Notes under the pieces: generated by a model | The model's database searches: none | Told to the model about the DNA's origin: nothing | What the model saw: the letters and a program-made list of their open reading frames with translations, nothing else | Origin: Dreissena polymorpha | Lineage: Eukaryota > Mollusca > Bivalvia > Myida > Dreissenidae | Assembly: GCF_020536995.1 (NCBI RefSeq) | Contig: NC_068358.1 | Span: forward strand, 1,834,224 to 1,898,223 | Direction of reading: 5' to 3' | DNA length: 64,000 nt | Program-made: the position numbers and the translations under genes | Part shown: positions 11,826 through 24,700 of the stretch, in pieces | Layout: every line of letters starts with the position of its first letter | Position numbering within the stretch: the first letter of the stretch is position 1

Positions 11826-14800
11826 CTTGTATCTAATTACTGTTATTCAGTGTTTTACACTTTTCTTAAACTTATTTAAATGTCGAAGCCTCGTTGGCAA
11901 TTTTGTGAAAGTTTGGTTCACTTCATCAATATCTTCAGCATATAATATGTATATCCGATAATAGTGTTCTCATATCCAAAAAGGTATCTCACACTTTGAT
12001 ATACTGTAATAATTCATAGTTCAACGTTTTCAAATTAAACTTGTTCTAAATCAAATGCTTTAATAAATATTTAAATACTCAATTGTTTATAAGCTTTTTA
12101 GAACTTTGTATGTTAAACCAATGTTCTTAATCGAATAACAGGCGCATCATGAGTTAAGTATTTATATTCACTTTTTGTCAATAAATTAGTTTGTCATGCC
12201 CGGTCGGACGCTAAAGAAATCTGCGACGCCTAAAGCTTTACAATAGGTACACGGTGGTGGTTTTAAACAAAAGAGTGAAATTAAATACCGGTGTATTGAC
12301 GCTCCAAATATGCGCGTTATTTTAGCTGTTTCAATAGTATATAATGAGTAATCGACTTGTAACAATAACTTTATTTTCTTAAAATCAATTAAACATTATT
12401 ATTTCCCCTACATACAAGTTAATTGATTATTCGTAATTTTCATTCATACATTGCACGTTTTCTTTGTTTGAAATTGCGTTTTCTTTGTTTGAAAATGTCG
12501 ATTTACCAATCTTTAGAGACCAGTCATAGTGCTGTTGCCGACTCTTTATTATAAAAGACAGATATGATGATTTCACACGACATAAAATAAGCGTTGTAAA
12601 GTGTGAACGTTACTAATTCCAGAGATCGGAGGACATAACGTCGTACGCGTGATGATACTTTTTTGGAACGAGTTTTCGTTTAAATAAGTTGTATCATACA
12701 TATCTTTTGATTTCGTTCAAAAATAGAAATGACAAAACAGTTTTATTGAATGACGATATTATGTTACATGTATGTAATAATACGCGATTTTGTTTGATAT
12801 AACCAAGCCGATGCTCCGTTCATTTTCGCAAATACACAATGGGACCATACTTATGAAAATCGTAAGATTATAATATAATTAGCATATGTTTAAATAATGT
12901 TTAAATAAAACAAAAACTCTAAGCAGAAATGAAACAAAAGCCTTAAGAAATATACGATTAGGTTATGAAAGGCGTAATTCAGTGCAAAAATGCAACGTTA
13001 TTCACGTGGGTTGATGTGTACTGAAATAAGTACACTTTTAAACATTTATATTTAACATTTGCTCATTCCGAAACACGTTTTGCGGATCGTTTTCCCAACG
13101 TGCTCCGAGTCAAGTACTATTATTACACATTATAACAGCTGACTGATTATGGGACTATAGGCCCCTTTCAGAGGCGTTGCGACAGTTTTTTACGGCGCCA
13201 AAATACAATGTATAAATTGTGCGCCCGCTCCCCCCCCCCCCCCCTCCTTCTCCCCGTGAAACATTGTAGTACAGTAAAGCCGCCCCTTCCACCAAGTAAA
13301 AAGCCCATTCCCCTAAGAGAATTTCTATAAAATGAAGCAATTTTCCCCAAATTTCAAGCTTACTTTGTGAAATGTCGTCCGCTTTTTTAGTTTTGTCGAT
13401 ATTCGCCCCCCCCCCCCCCAAAAAAAAAAAGGAAGGCAAGGCACTTTTCCCAAATAAAGAAAGAAAAGCCCTGCTAAAAGCAAATATTTTTCTTCAAATA
13501 CAGAGTTCTTATTGCATCACCAATTAGCCCCCGTGCATTGCCCACCTTACTCCACACGGTATACGTGTATCATGCCAGTCATCCTGTGCATTAACCAAAA
13601 TGACACAGAGTGAACAAAATTTGTACAGTCATCGCCTTATCAATTGATGCTGAGCTCCAAAGAATAGGAATTGAAGCGGACGCTCGCCTATAATTGTACA
13701 ACGCTATTCCATCATTTCACTTCCGTTCTCTTTCGTACAGTACGGCAGTAAGGCTCAAACCGTGGCCGCTATCGGATGTTTCGCCGTTTTCGTTACTATG
13801 ATCGTAGCGTGCGAGACTTCGTTATCGTGGACGAATTGTGTGTTTGAGATTGCTTTATATTTGTACATTACATATCGATAGTTTCATTACTATATATAGT
13901 AGCAAATTGACATCGCGAGTGGGTCGAAATTCGAATGTGGCAGGCTAATATGATTATATCGTCCCATGGGCCGACTTTTCGAATCTGAAAAGAATCCGAT
14001 CGGCGCCGAAGCTTCATCGGAACAAAATGGCGTCCACATAGTCTAAGCAAAAGCTGATAAATAAACGAAAGCCACATATTAACGAAATAAAAATAAGTAT
14101 TGATAACTCAACGTAGCACCCAATAATTAAATTATGACAATAATTAAAAAATCGATTGCAACTGGAATTTTAGTGAGTAGATCTACTAGTGTGCTGTAAA
14201 TTAGAATGACGATGCTGTTTGAGATTTTACTGTAAAGTAGTTATCAAAATACAAAATTTAGTCAACGGCACGCTTACCTTCATGAAAACTTTTAACCAAT
14301 GCATATTAAAATGAAACTATATGCACTTCCATTTCTGTTCTTCCATCCCTTCATCTATACTAAGTATTCATTTTTTAACCACAATTTCGTTGGAACCATT
14401 CTGACCAAAACACGATTAAAGACAGCGAAGACTGGTCAAAGCGATTTATATAATTCCGGTTGAATTTGCCAGTTATGCATGACGAACACACAATCCGAAA
14501 TACGTTGTGGATTCGTTCGATGCTTATTTTCTAAAATTATACTGGTAAAAAAACGACAACTGCTTAATGTCTTAAACTGGTATGTTTCATCACAGAAATT
14601 ACGTCACACGAGATACGTCATAAATTGCGTAACGAATTTAAAATTAAAGCAACTAAAAGTACGGAAAGCTGGTTCTGTAAAAAATTTCAGTGAAGGGATA
14701 AAATAGAATGATAATATGAAATATAAACGATAGCACAAACGCATAATGGCCTTCAGAAAAAGGCCTTCGGGCTTTTATTACGGCAGCGGGTCGATAATCA

Positions 14801-16290
14801 ATAGACGCCCGGCCCAGATCTTCCGTTTGTTATTTTCTCAGTATGATTGATACATTTTTACGTAGCTTATTTGTACAAGCCTTTTAGGTCGCGATTTCGG
14901 AATTATTTTTGCGATGTTACCAAGGCATTGCTCTAGCATGCGGCTTGTTTTATATATGCACCCATACCTTAAAGCATGTAAAATGTACTTGTTATCTGCG
15001 GGGAAAGTTCAAGTAAAGGTGTTCCGAAACTGAAGTATTTATAAGCATACACCCTTATCACGCACTGGGTATGGCGATGCTTCGATAACGGATGTCACTC
15101 CGATAACAGAGAAAAACAAAATTCACGCGCGAAAATTAAGTTTTTCGGTTTTTTTAATCGTATATGCTTAATATAAGTTTCTGAGACGTAGTAGATTGTG
15201 GAGTTGATAAATTGAATATTGTTGTATTGTGAAGAAATATTACAATGAAGCAAAGTAGATTTTTGTCAAAAGAATATAAAATTACATTGGAAAACTGAAT
15301 AATAATCAGTACACATTTCAACAAAATAAAACTACTTAGACATATTGCAATAAAGTGTTTACTATTCCAGCATGTAATCAGTCTGCTTCAAATACTGAAA
15401 TTTTGAATATATTAAAATGAATATAAACGAAGATATTAGTCCAGTCATCCTATGAAAAAAGCCCCTAACCATCAACGTGTTGCAACAAAAACGATTTTAC
15501 TGCTGAAAGTCCGCTCTCTGTCCGCTATTGAGACCACAGAACCTTGCGTGACGTTAATGCTCCTTACCAGAGTGCGCTTCTCATTTGTCATAAACATGTT
15601 ATGGAATAATTTTATTACATTAAGATCGTCTTTAGATTCAGCTAGGTAAGCATTCATTTACATTCAGTAACTAGTATACGGTGCTCGAGGTAAATATTGT
15701 ACTTCGGTGACAGAAAGATCCTACTGGCCACTGTCGTATTTTGTCTCAGTGCTTTCATATATGGAACGGGAGTTCAAAGAAACGGTACATTAAATCAGGT
15801 TTAGTGTGATTGTTTATGACAACATAAATACGTCTTTTCCATTGCTGGATGTTATCGTCGGAAATAACATGCTAACAAAGCTTTGTTTAGATTCCGTCTT
15901 AAATATCGATTCTTAAACGGTATGTGAATTGTACAACGAAGTATGTGTAAATGTATTAAAACACGTTTGCATTCCCATATGGCCGAAATTTAGCAAATTC
16001 GATTGGCGTTCAATTTTCTAGCTACAAAAATACTCCCAAGATATTTATGTCAACAGTTAGCTTAGACAACCACGACGAAAAAAGTACAATACAAGACTGG
16101 CATTTGTTGAAAGTATGATAAGCTGCTGCATTTAACATTTAATCGTAAACAAACATATCTAAAGTTTGTTTTGATTATCATCAAAACGTCATGACGTCAC
16201 TACGGTATAAACCTTGTCATAACGTCATTTCGAATAATCACATAGTGACGGCGTTATAAAGTTTTCATAAATAAAGAAGACGAGCGCAAA
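11826..16290. other. Intergenic region with poly-C tracts and no recognised gene
   Basis: AT-rich DNA upstream of the TRIM gene. A C14 tract lies at about 13231-13244, and a C tract followed by an A tract lies at about 13406-13430. The segment 15061-15135 is similar, inverted, to 20018-20092, so it is probably a dispersed repeat. No convincing coding sequence was found. Confidence 0.5.
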
Positions 16291-16295
16291 TTTTC

Positions 16296-17050
16296 GATGA
16301 TTACGGTGACGATAGAAATGACCATCATGATGGTGATCATAGAGGTGACGATGACAACGTTGATAGTTCATTTGTTATATGACGATGATTTACGTGACAC
16401 TATTGTTGAATATTATATATATTACTATGATAAAGAAGATGATACATATTGCGATGGTGATGAAGACGATAGAGCTTACGACGGTGATGAAGATGATAGA
16501 GATGACGATAGTGATGTAGATGATACACATGAGGATGGTGATGAAGATTATATAGATGACGATGTTGATGAAGATGATAGAGATGACGATAGTGATGAAG
16601 ATGTAAGAGATGACGATGGTGATGACGATTATATAGGTGCCAATAATGATGAGGATGATAACAGAGATGAGGATGATGATGAAGATGATAGATGTGACGA
16701 CGGTAATGAAGAATATGCAGATGACGATGTTGATGAATATGATAGAGATGATGATGAGGAGGAGGAGGAGGAGGAGAAAAAGGGGGTGAAGATGATAGAG
16801 ATGTCGATTGTGATAAAGATTATATAGATGACGATGGTTGTGAAGATGATAGAGATGATTATGGTGATGAAGATGAGAGGGATGAGAAATATGATGACGT
16901 TGACATTGATGAAGATGATTATGATGATGATAGAGATGAGAATGATGATACAGATAATAGACATGACGATAGTGATGAAGATGATATAAGTAACGATGTT
17001 GATGAAGTTAATAGAGTAGTGATGAAGATGATAGAGATGAGGATGGTGTT
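16296..17050. repeat. Degenerate GAT/GAC-rich repeat region
   Basis: About 750 bp made of variants of GATGATGAAGATGATAGAGA with period near 27-30 bp. The plus strand reads open for 176 codons, almost all Asp/Glu. That follows from the repeat and I do not take it as a gene. Confidence 0.85.
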
Positions 17051-17639
17051 AACGAGAACTGAACTTGATATTAAAATAATAATTATCACGAGGTCGATTA
17101 CACAATTGAAAATGATGACATTGATGACAATCAATATATTGAACTGGAATGGAAAAGACAATAAAGTCGATGGTGATGCGAAACAACTAGTGATAGCTAT
17201 CTTTTATTTTGACAATGACACTATTAACATATTTTACATACTTTTTTTTGTAATTACACTTTCTTCCTTGTTTATTTTTTTTCTGAAAAAAAAATTAAAG
17301 AAACGTAACTGTATTATACTTGAAATTCATTTATCGTTGTTGGTATGTAATTCTGTGATAATAACTATGTCATATTCATTGAGGTATAAGGAAACCACAA
17401 TAGTAGGAAAACGTTGGTACGCCAACTTAGCGTACGCCAACGAATATTTCACGTGAAAGCAAAGGTATAATATTACATTTATTGATTCACTAATTATTTT
17501 TCTAATTACTACGAGTAACCTCTGTTAAGAAATTATTTTATGGAAAAGCCTAGCGTGTCTCTAAATAGTATAGTTTATATTAAGAATAGTGTACATTGTT
17601 CAACATATTTAATAATACTTTTTAGATTATGGCAAGCTC

Positions 17640-18060
17640 ATTTTTAAGTGTAAACAAAACTGCGATTAGAAGTGCGTTGTTAAAATCCAATACACATTCA
17701 AAATCAACGAATAGTTCGTACCATATTCGAAAAATTAAGTTAACACATAAAAAATCAAAGTTCCTCATAGCAATAGCCACAATTTCAACGCTAGATGTGT
17801 TCTTGTAACATAGATTTAACAAGATACAAAATGCTATTGTGTTTTGTGTCGGACAATATATTCAACAAATGTTCATGTACCATGTTTGTGTTTGTGTGTC
17901 GTTTGAATGTATATCATTGCGAGAAAGTAAAATGGAATATATTGTGCCAAAAAACGAGCATTTTTGTATCTCGTTAAATCTATTTTACCATACCACATCT
18001 AGCGTTGAAAGTATGACTATTGCTATAAGGAATACTGCTTTTCACGGGTTACCTTTATTT
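17640..18060. repeat. Dispersed repeat with inverted arms
   Basis: The segment around 17785-17835 (CGCTAGATGTG, then TAACAAGATACAAAATGCT) recurs in inverted form at about 17945-18010. The left part also resembles 43250-43500, sharing TAACACATAAAAAA and AACGCTAGATGT. It is probably a decayed non-autonomous element of unknown family. Confidence 0.6.
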
Positions 18061-18594
18061 TACGAAAACACACACAACACAATAGCAGTTTCATTATATA
18101 TGGAATTCTTTTTTTCTACTTTTTATTTTTTTATTACGGAAGAAATTGGAATCGTAAATATCGGAATGGTATTTTAGAAGATGCATACATAAAGCTTGGC
18201 CATTATCGACAGACTATACAAAGGGAAATAATGAACATCATCTAACATATACTTGTTTGAAGACTCATTTCTCTTCTTGTTCCAGACGACTCAATTCTAA
18301 CAGTAACATAGTTGCTGCACTGGAAATCTTATATGTAGCTTTCGTTAGTCCTTTTGAAAGAAATTTAATTTAAATGCCAAAAAACATCATCCAGTGTTAA
18401 ATACCCTGTCCCTCATGGAAATCGGTGCACAATAAATGAAGTTCTGGCTGTTCAAAGCGATTCACACCGTTTTCGGGTCGTTTTGAGTTGAATACCTTGA
18501 TATGTAAATATTTGATAGTGAACATATTAGTTTTTTCTGAAAAGTTGATTTTTCGTTATAATATGATTATGTATCATTCAAAATGATGCGTTCA

Positions 18595-18732
18595 CTAATT
18601 GATATTATAGCCACACGCTAATTGATATTATAGCCACACGCTAATTGATATTATAGCCACACGCTAATTGATATTATAGCCACACGCTAATTGATATTAT
18701 AGCCATACGCTAATTGATATTATAGCCACACG
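18595..18732. repeat. 23-bp minisatellite, six units
   Basis: The unit CTAATTGATATTATAGCCAC followed by ACG is repeated six times with one base difference in the fifth unit. The array ends where CTAA is followed by CCACC. Confidence 0.95.
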
Positions 18733-20109
18733 CTAACCACCTGTGGTGATGGCTAGTCTTACCAAACATTTTGAAGTAAGAAATCAATATGCATAGCTTA
18801 ATTACAATTTTTATTTATTGTCTAAATGCCTATATCTGAAGAAACATATTTCAAGTGACGACACAAATAATAGTCTTCATATGGAATTTACTTTAAGTGG
18901 TAACTTGAGATTTAGAGACGAAAATACAACGGATCATGTGGATCAACACAATCGTGTTTAATTTTACTTATAGCAGGGCTCTAGATAACGGGAAATAAGA
19001 AGGTGTTGAAGACGCAAAAATCCTTTATCGTTGTTCATTAGAATCGCATCATCAAGACGATTCTAATGCGTAGCCACAACATAAAAAAGAGTAAGCGAAT
19101 GGAAAACTCCCTTTAATTAGCTTTTTGCTGGTAGGGATCACTTCCCGTTAAACAACAATAACGTTTGCTCGCAGTGCGATTCACCTGACCATTTATCACT
19201 TTGTTTGTGAAAAAAAAGAAACAAGGATAGGAAATTTGAATTAAATAAAAAAAAATCTGGGAAAAAGAAACGCGTACATGAAATGTCTAAATGTCATATT
19301 ACGGAGACAGATTCCTTCTTCTTTCAAAGGTAATCTTGTTTTGTCTGTTCATGATCTGACCCCATGAATAAGAATACTCTGCCGAAGTATAGGTGCTTAT
19401 ATTGTACGATACCTACATACAGAAAAGAGGAATATTCCGACATTGTGGGGCATTGTGTCAAAGGCCACCATAGCCGGACTTAAAACTATAGAGAACTAAT
19501 TCTTCAGATCGAAACTGGATTGCTTTTGTATTGCCTGCTTACTATTACAGTATTCCACATCGAATTGTGCATTTCTGACTCACTCAAAAGAGTGTGTTAT
19601 ATAGTTGTTAAAAAGTTGTCTAGTAATCGGGAATAAAAGTGCCACTGTCGTTGAGATCATCGGTAAAAGAAGTGTCCTTGAACGTTTGGCATCCGACTCT
19701 TAAAACATTTGAATTTCATATAATACGTTAGGAAACTAAAATGTATCATGGTGTAAAATAAATGGACATATTGATCTTTTATTTTAAATAATATGCACGT
19801 TCTGATTTATTTCGAAATTTGTTTATTTTGTTAAAATGTGTACTGATCAACCAATTCATGCTGTTTATAGATGGAATTTTATCGTTTTTTATATAATCTC
19901 TGCGAATTTCTTTCTTCGCAATACGGAGTGCTATACCATTAATCGGCAAAACAATGTTCCGTGTATGTAAACCAAATGAACAGAACATAAATGCAAAAAG
20001 ATGACGAACCTCTCGCGCGTGGCATTTGTTGTTCTCTGTTATCGAAGTGTCATCTGTTATCAAAGTATCGCCATACCCAGAGTGCATCATGTCGATGCTT
20101 AGGCTGTCA

Positions 20110-20310
20110 AACTACAAAAAAATACCGTAAAAATACCGTAAAAGCGAAAAGTGTCGTCCCAGACTACCGTGATCACTTCTTAGTCCAATGCAATTATGAC
20201 TGGTGTACAGTGCACCAACATCTCATGCAAGTATCCCTTGGACCACAGGCTTATCTGGAACGACACTTAACACACATCATTTAGCCCGGTTTTCTAAGAG
20301 CGCGGCTCAA
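20110..20310. mobile_element. Double-hairpin MITE, decayed copy 2
   Basis: It keeps AAAGTGTCGTCCCAGACTA, GGAACGACACTTA and the right terminal sequence TTAGCCCGGTTTTC ending GCGCGGCTC. The left terminal repeat is not recognisable. Confidence 0.75.
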
Positions 20311-21062
20311 ATATAAAAAGGAATCAAACTTTGTAAGGTACAGCGTTTATTAGCCACATGCAACAAAGCTACTTTATAATCGCATCGCTTGCGCACATGC
20401 TTGGGTACATATATTACACGTGTACAAAGTTTACTTAGTCGGTATTCCTTATGTCAAAGAGACCGAGATATCCTCCGGTAAAACACGCACGGATTATCCG
20501 CCAAGAAAGTAAGTTTTGTTTTTAATATGTAAACCGTTGGATAACGCCGACATTTTTATTAAGGTATGTATATCGTATTCACAAATATGTCTACATGGAA
20601 CTACTTCTTTACCCAGAAGGCTACAAATCAGTTAATAAACGTATTAATACACTTGTATGGCTTGATAGGAAACAGATCCGAATCAAATCCTAACAAATAA
20701 TCATAAATGAAATTACAAAATGTATCAAAATTACGTGACGTAGCGTACAACACCTTTCAATATATCCGTATGTAAACCACATGCTATTTAGGATTATTTA
20801 CCAGCTGTTTCAGATCAAAGATCTATACATATAATTTTGATAGAACTTTGTTCAGATTCAGTGCACGTGACGTAATGTTTTGACGCTGCATGTCCAGTTT
20901 CATCGGCTACTAAATTAGAACCAGTAATATAGCGGCTAAATATTGTATTAAGCTGTATTCTGGATGACACATCTACCAACAAAAGTAATAAATGTTATTT
21001 GTATTGTCAACTTATGTTGATGCGGATGTCACACCGAAAGAAACGAACATTCCTTGTTTTCT

Positions 21063-21099
21063 TAATTGCCTCCTATGCTTCCCTATTCCGATGCCATGT
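21063..21099. repeat. 36-bp sequence repeated at 22481-22517
   Basis: AATTGCCTCCTATGCTTCCC, then TAT(T/G)CCGATGCCAT, is found here and again in intron 1 of the GM2A-like gene, with one mismatch. The two copies lie on either side of its first exon. Confidence 0.7.
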
Positions 21100-21667
21100 C
21101 TTATTTATTTTTTGTTTTCAAGAAAGTATTTCGGCACAGTGAGCGATAAAATACTGAAAAAAAATGCATCTGAAGGTGTTTTTTCTCTTATTTTTAATAA
21201 GTTTGAATAAAGTGAACTGTATGCACTCATATAAACTATGTACACTAATTTTGGTATGGTTTTATAAGTTTAAACACGTTTATTAACCAATAGGGGTAAT
21301 TCGGTTTTTTACTTATACAACTTCAGTAAGTTGGAAGTGTCTTTATCATTGATTGTGCTTTGGTATTGTATAATGTTTATGCAATTAATTTTGTACATGG
21401 TGTGGTCTTGTTCATTATAAAACACATAAGGAGGTCATTGTACCTTTGTCGAGCGATAAAACCCATTTCAATTTTACTGTCCTACTAATGACAACAACTA
21501 TATCGCCCCATTGAGGGAAAATGGGGCAATATTCCCTTATCATCCAGGGACGCGTGTCAGAAGAGACCATTACCAGACCAAACCGGAATGATTGGCCTAT
21601 CAAAAGGGGTCACGAATATTCAGAATGCTCTGTTCTACATCGACAGAGATAGGAGTAAATCTTAAGG

Positions 21668-21746
21668 ATGACGGCGGTCCATTTGTTCACGGCGTTGTTT
21701 GCTCTGTTCGTTAGCGGCGAGGCTGCGTTTTCTTGGAAGAGTTGTG
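21668..21746 (+). CDS. GM2A-like: GM2A-like exon 1: signal peptide and start of mature chain
   Basis: Encodes MTAVHLFTALFALFVSGEAA, then FSWKSC, and ends in phase 1 at a strong donor GTAAGTT. The ATG lies in AGGATGAC. Confidence 0.9.
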
Positions 21747-24700
21747 GTAAGTTATAATTTGATTTAAGTCCAACGCAATTTACTCATTCCTGATTAAATG
21801 TAATGTTAAATATTTCATCGAAATTTATCAAAATGCAATGAGTTCGAGTGGAAAGTGTGGTTTATATTTGCCTTTAAGAGATGTACTAGTATAAGTGGGT
21901 AAGTACGTAATTGTTTATTATTGCGACATGTGTTTTAAAAATACAAGAGTACATGGTATTTCGTAAGCAAAATATATAACTTACTTCTCAATTTTATTGT
22001 CGTATTTTTTACGAAATACAAACATATATTAAACATTCATAATATACTGATTATCTGTAAAGTGAACATATTGATATGCATATTTACACATTTTAGTGCA
22101 TATTGTAAGTCATGCAAACAGAAGTCGTTTATATATTTGCAAATGTGTTTTATGCGATTTAACAATAAATAAGTTATCCGTCTTTTATCCAATTCATTCA
22201 CTTTTCTTTCTGAAACATTAGTGATGGATTTCCCTTAGTTGTCTGGTACATCTTCTGTTGTCTTAACAAAACGAGCTTGAACGAGAAATTGAGCTTATTT
22301 GTGTGGAAGTTGGACATTATGTATTTAAATTTTATCAACACTGCTGAAATATCCCTCTATGAAAAACATATGTTGGTAAAGAGTAGTTCTTATATCAGTG
22401 TACAGATGTCAGTCAAATACAACATGGCGTTCTTCTTCAACGTGAGCGTTCTTTACAGATTTACATATTTAACACAATTTAATTGCCTCCTATGCTTCCC
22501 TATGCCGATGCCATCTTCCTCTGATTACCATAACAATGTTTTCTCTATGTTTACATCCGTGGACTTTGAAAGCCCTAGTCCACATCATTACACTCACATT
22601 TACACATTACTCGACTCGACATTTACTAATAATGCTCTTTAAAAGACAACAAGCGCGATTTTAAAACTTTGATACTGATCCTTAACCCTTACAGTGCTGG
22701 AACCGAATTTTGAAGGCCTTTGCAAACAGTTTGGATCCAGATGAGACGCCACAAAACGTGGCGTCTCATCAGGATCCAAACTGTTTGCTATACTGATAGT
22801 ATTCTTTGAAAAAATAACACGAAGAAAATGATTATTTTAGAAATTCAGCAGACGACATTTTAGCAGACGACAAATTTCCCAGCATGAAAAGGGTTAACAT
22901 TTATTTACGAAGCATAATTGAGTCTTATTATTTAATAAATTCAAATACAAAAGGTCGCGAATAAAATCAATTCAATTATCTTACACCAAATACATAAAAT
23001 GTTACATGTAAAGATCTTTGAATTTCCAAATAATGAAGGATAATTATACCCTGACTTATATTTTGGTTTGTCATGTATTTATTACAAAGCAGACGTTAAT
23101 GCATGATGTTAATGCATTGAGATGATCAAGTAATTGATTATTTTCTTTACAATATTGTAAATTTCTCCATTTATACATGCATACGTGTTGTCTGTGTCTT
23201 CTACAGCAATACCATATCAACGTGAAATGACACAACCACACCTCTTATCATGCGGGATAGGTCATGATGTGAAACTTGGACACAATTTCATTTAATAATG
23301 GCCATTAGAGTCGAATACTCTGTAAAAGCAACGTGAAAAAAATGCTATGAACAGCCGGCAAAATATATATAATTGTTAAGTGCATTATATCATCTGCTAC
23401 CTTATTTCTTCCCAGCCCCTGCCGGGTCGCCGATCCACGTGGAAAGCATTCAGGTTGGTCCCGACCCAGTAGAGGTCCCCGGGGACATGGTGCTGAGCCT
23501 CAGCGGCACCTCAAGCGCCCCGATCGGCAGCTCCTCTCTCACCATCAGTGCGAAGAGGAAAACATTCCTGCTCGAGATCCCCATACCATGCATCAACCAC
23601 ATTGGATCTTGGTATACTCTATTGAATATGAGCCGCCCTCTTGAATAAAGGGGCTTAATGAATGTGCGTAGTGCGTGTAATAACCAAGTTTAATATGTGC
23701 AGTCCGCACAGGCTGATGAGGGACGACTCTCTCCGCTTTTTGGTATTATTATTTTACAGAAAGTCTCTTCTCAGCAAAAAATAAAGTTTAGGCGGAAAGT
23801 TTCGTCCCTGATTAGCCTGTGTGGACTGCATGGGGTAATCTGGGACAAGACTTTACGCATGTGCATTAAACCCCATTTTTATCAAAGCGAGGCTAATATA
23901 TTCTTTGGTATGTTATATGTCCAATGGTTTGCGGGATCATCGAGTTAAATTGCGAAAACAAAATGCGTGTCAACGTTTTATTTTACCATGTATTGTTTTT
24001 ATTTTGTCTTCCTTGATCATGCGCATAACTTTTAAAAGAGAGCCGCTTAACGTTTAAAAAGCCACGAGGGTTCTATCCAAAATTAAATGGACTGGCAAGT
24101 GTCTCAATAAGCATCACATTGTTCTTGTAATTGCCATTTCTAGTACGCACGCGTTTAAATGTGCATTTGTGTCCACATGTGTAACGATATGTGCATTTGT
24201 TTGAAAGTATGTATGACTTCGTGTGCACTCGTTTTCCGGTAATTGTGACGCCGATTGTTTATGCTTTCAGCTTATATAAAATTTATAAAAACTGTTTTCC
24301 AGCAAGCATGACCTTATATGAACCACATGTATTGGGCGCGTGGCCAAGTCACTTTAACACTATCAATTTGTCATAAAACAGCATTTTTTATCATTAAAAA
24401 AAATAATTCTGATATGATTTATATACTGTTATCATATCAGATTTTTTTAAATGATAAAAAATATTGTTTTATGACAAATTGATAGTGTTAAAGTGACTTG
24501 GCCACGCGCCCAACACCTGAGATATGAACGCACGTATTTTTCTAGCACGTATGACGACATCTGTGGACTGCCAGACAAGATGATCGCCGAGGACTGGTTG
24601 GGTGTAGCCGCGGGTTTGGGGCAGCAGATTAAGGCCATGTTGAACAGCAGTGGCGTCGACGCGTGTCCCATACCAGCGCAGACTCTCACAGTGAGCAACG

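Larger units (their letters stand above)
17061..21667. other. Intergenic region with dispersed repeats
   Basis: No gene is recognised. The segment 17640-18060 contains an imperfect inverted repeat whose left part resembles 43250-43500. A 23-bp minisatellite lies at 18595-18732. The end of a decayed double-hairpin MITE lies near 20110-20310. Confidence 0.5.

Noticed and set aside
16297-16827. 176-codon Asp/Glu-rich frame
   Set aside because: Arises from the degenerate GAT/GAC repeat, has no recognisable domain, and the opposite strand is equally open.
18595-18732. Possible CRISPR-like array
   Set aside because: Units are contiguous with no unique spacers, and the genome is eukaryotic. It is a minisatellite.
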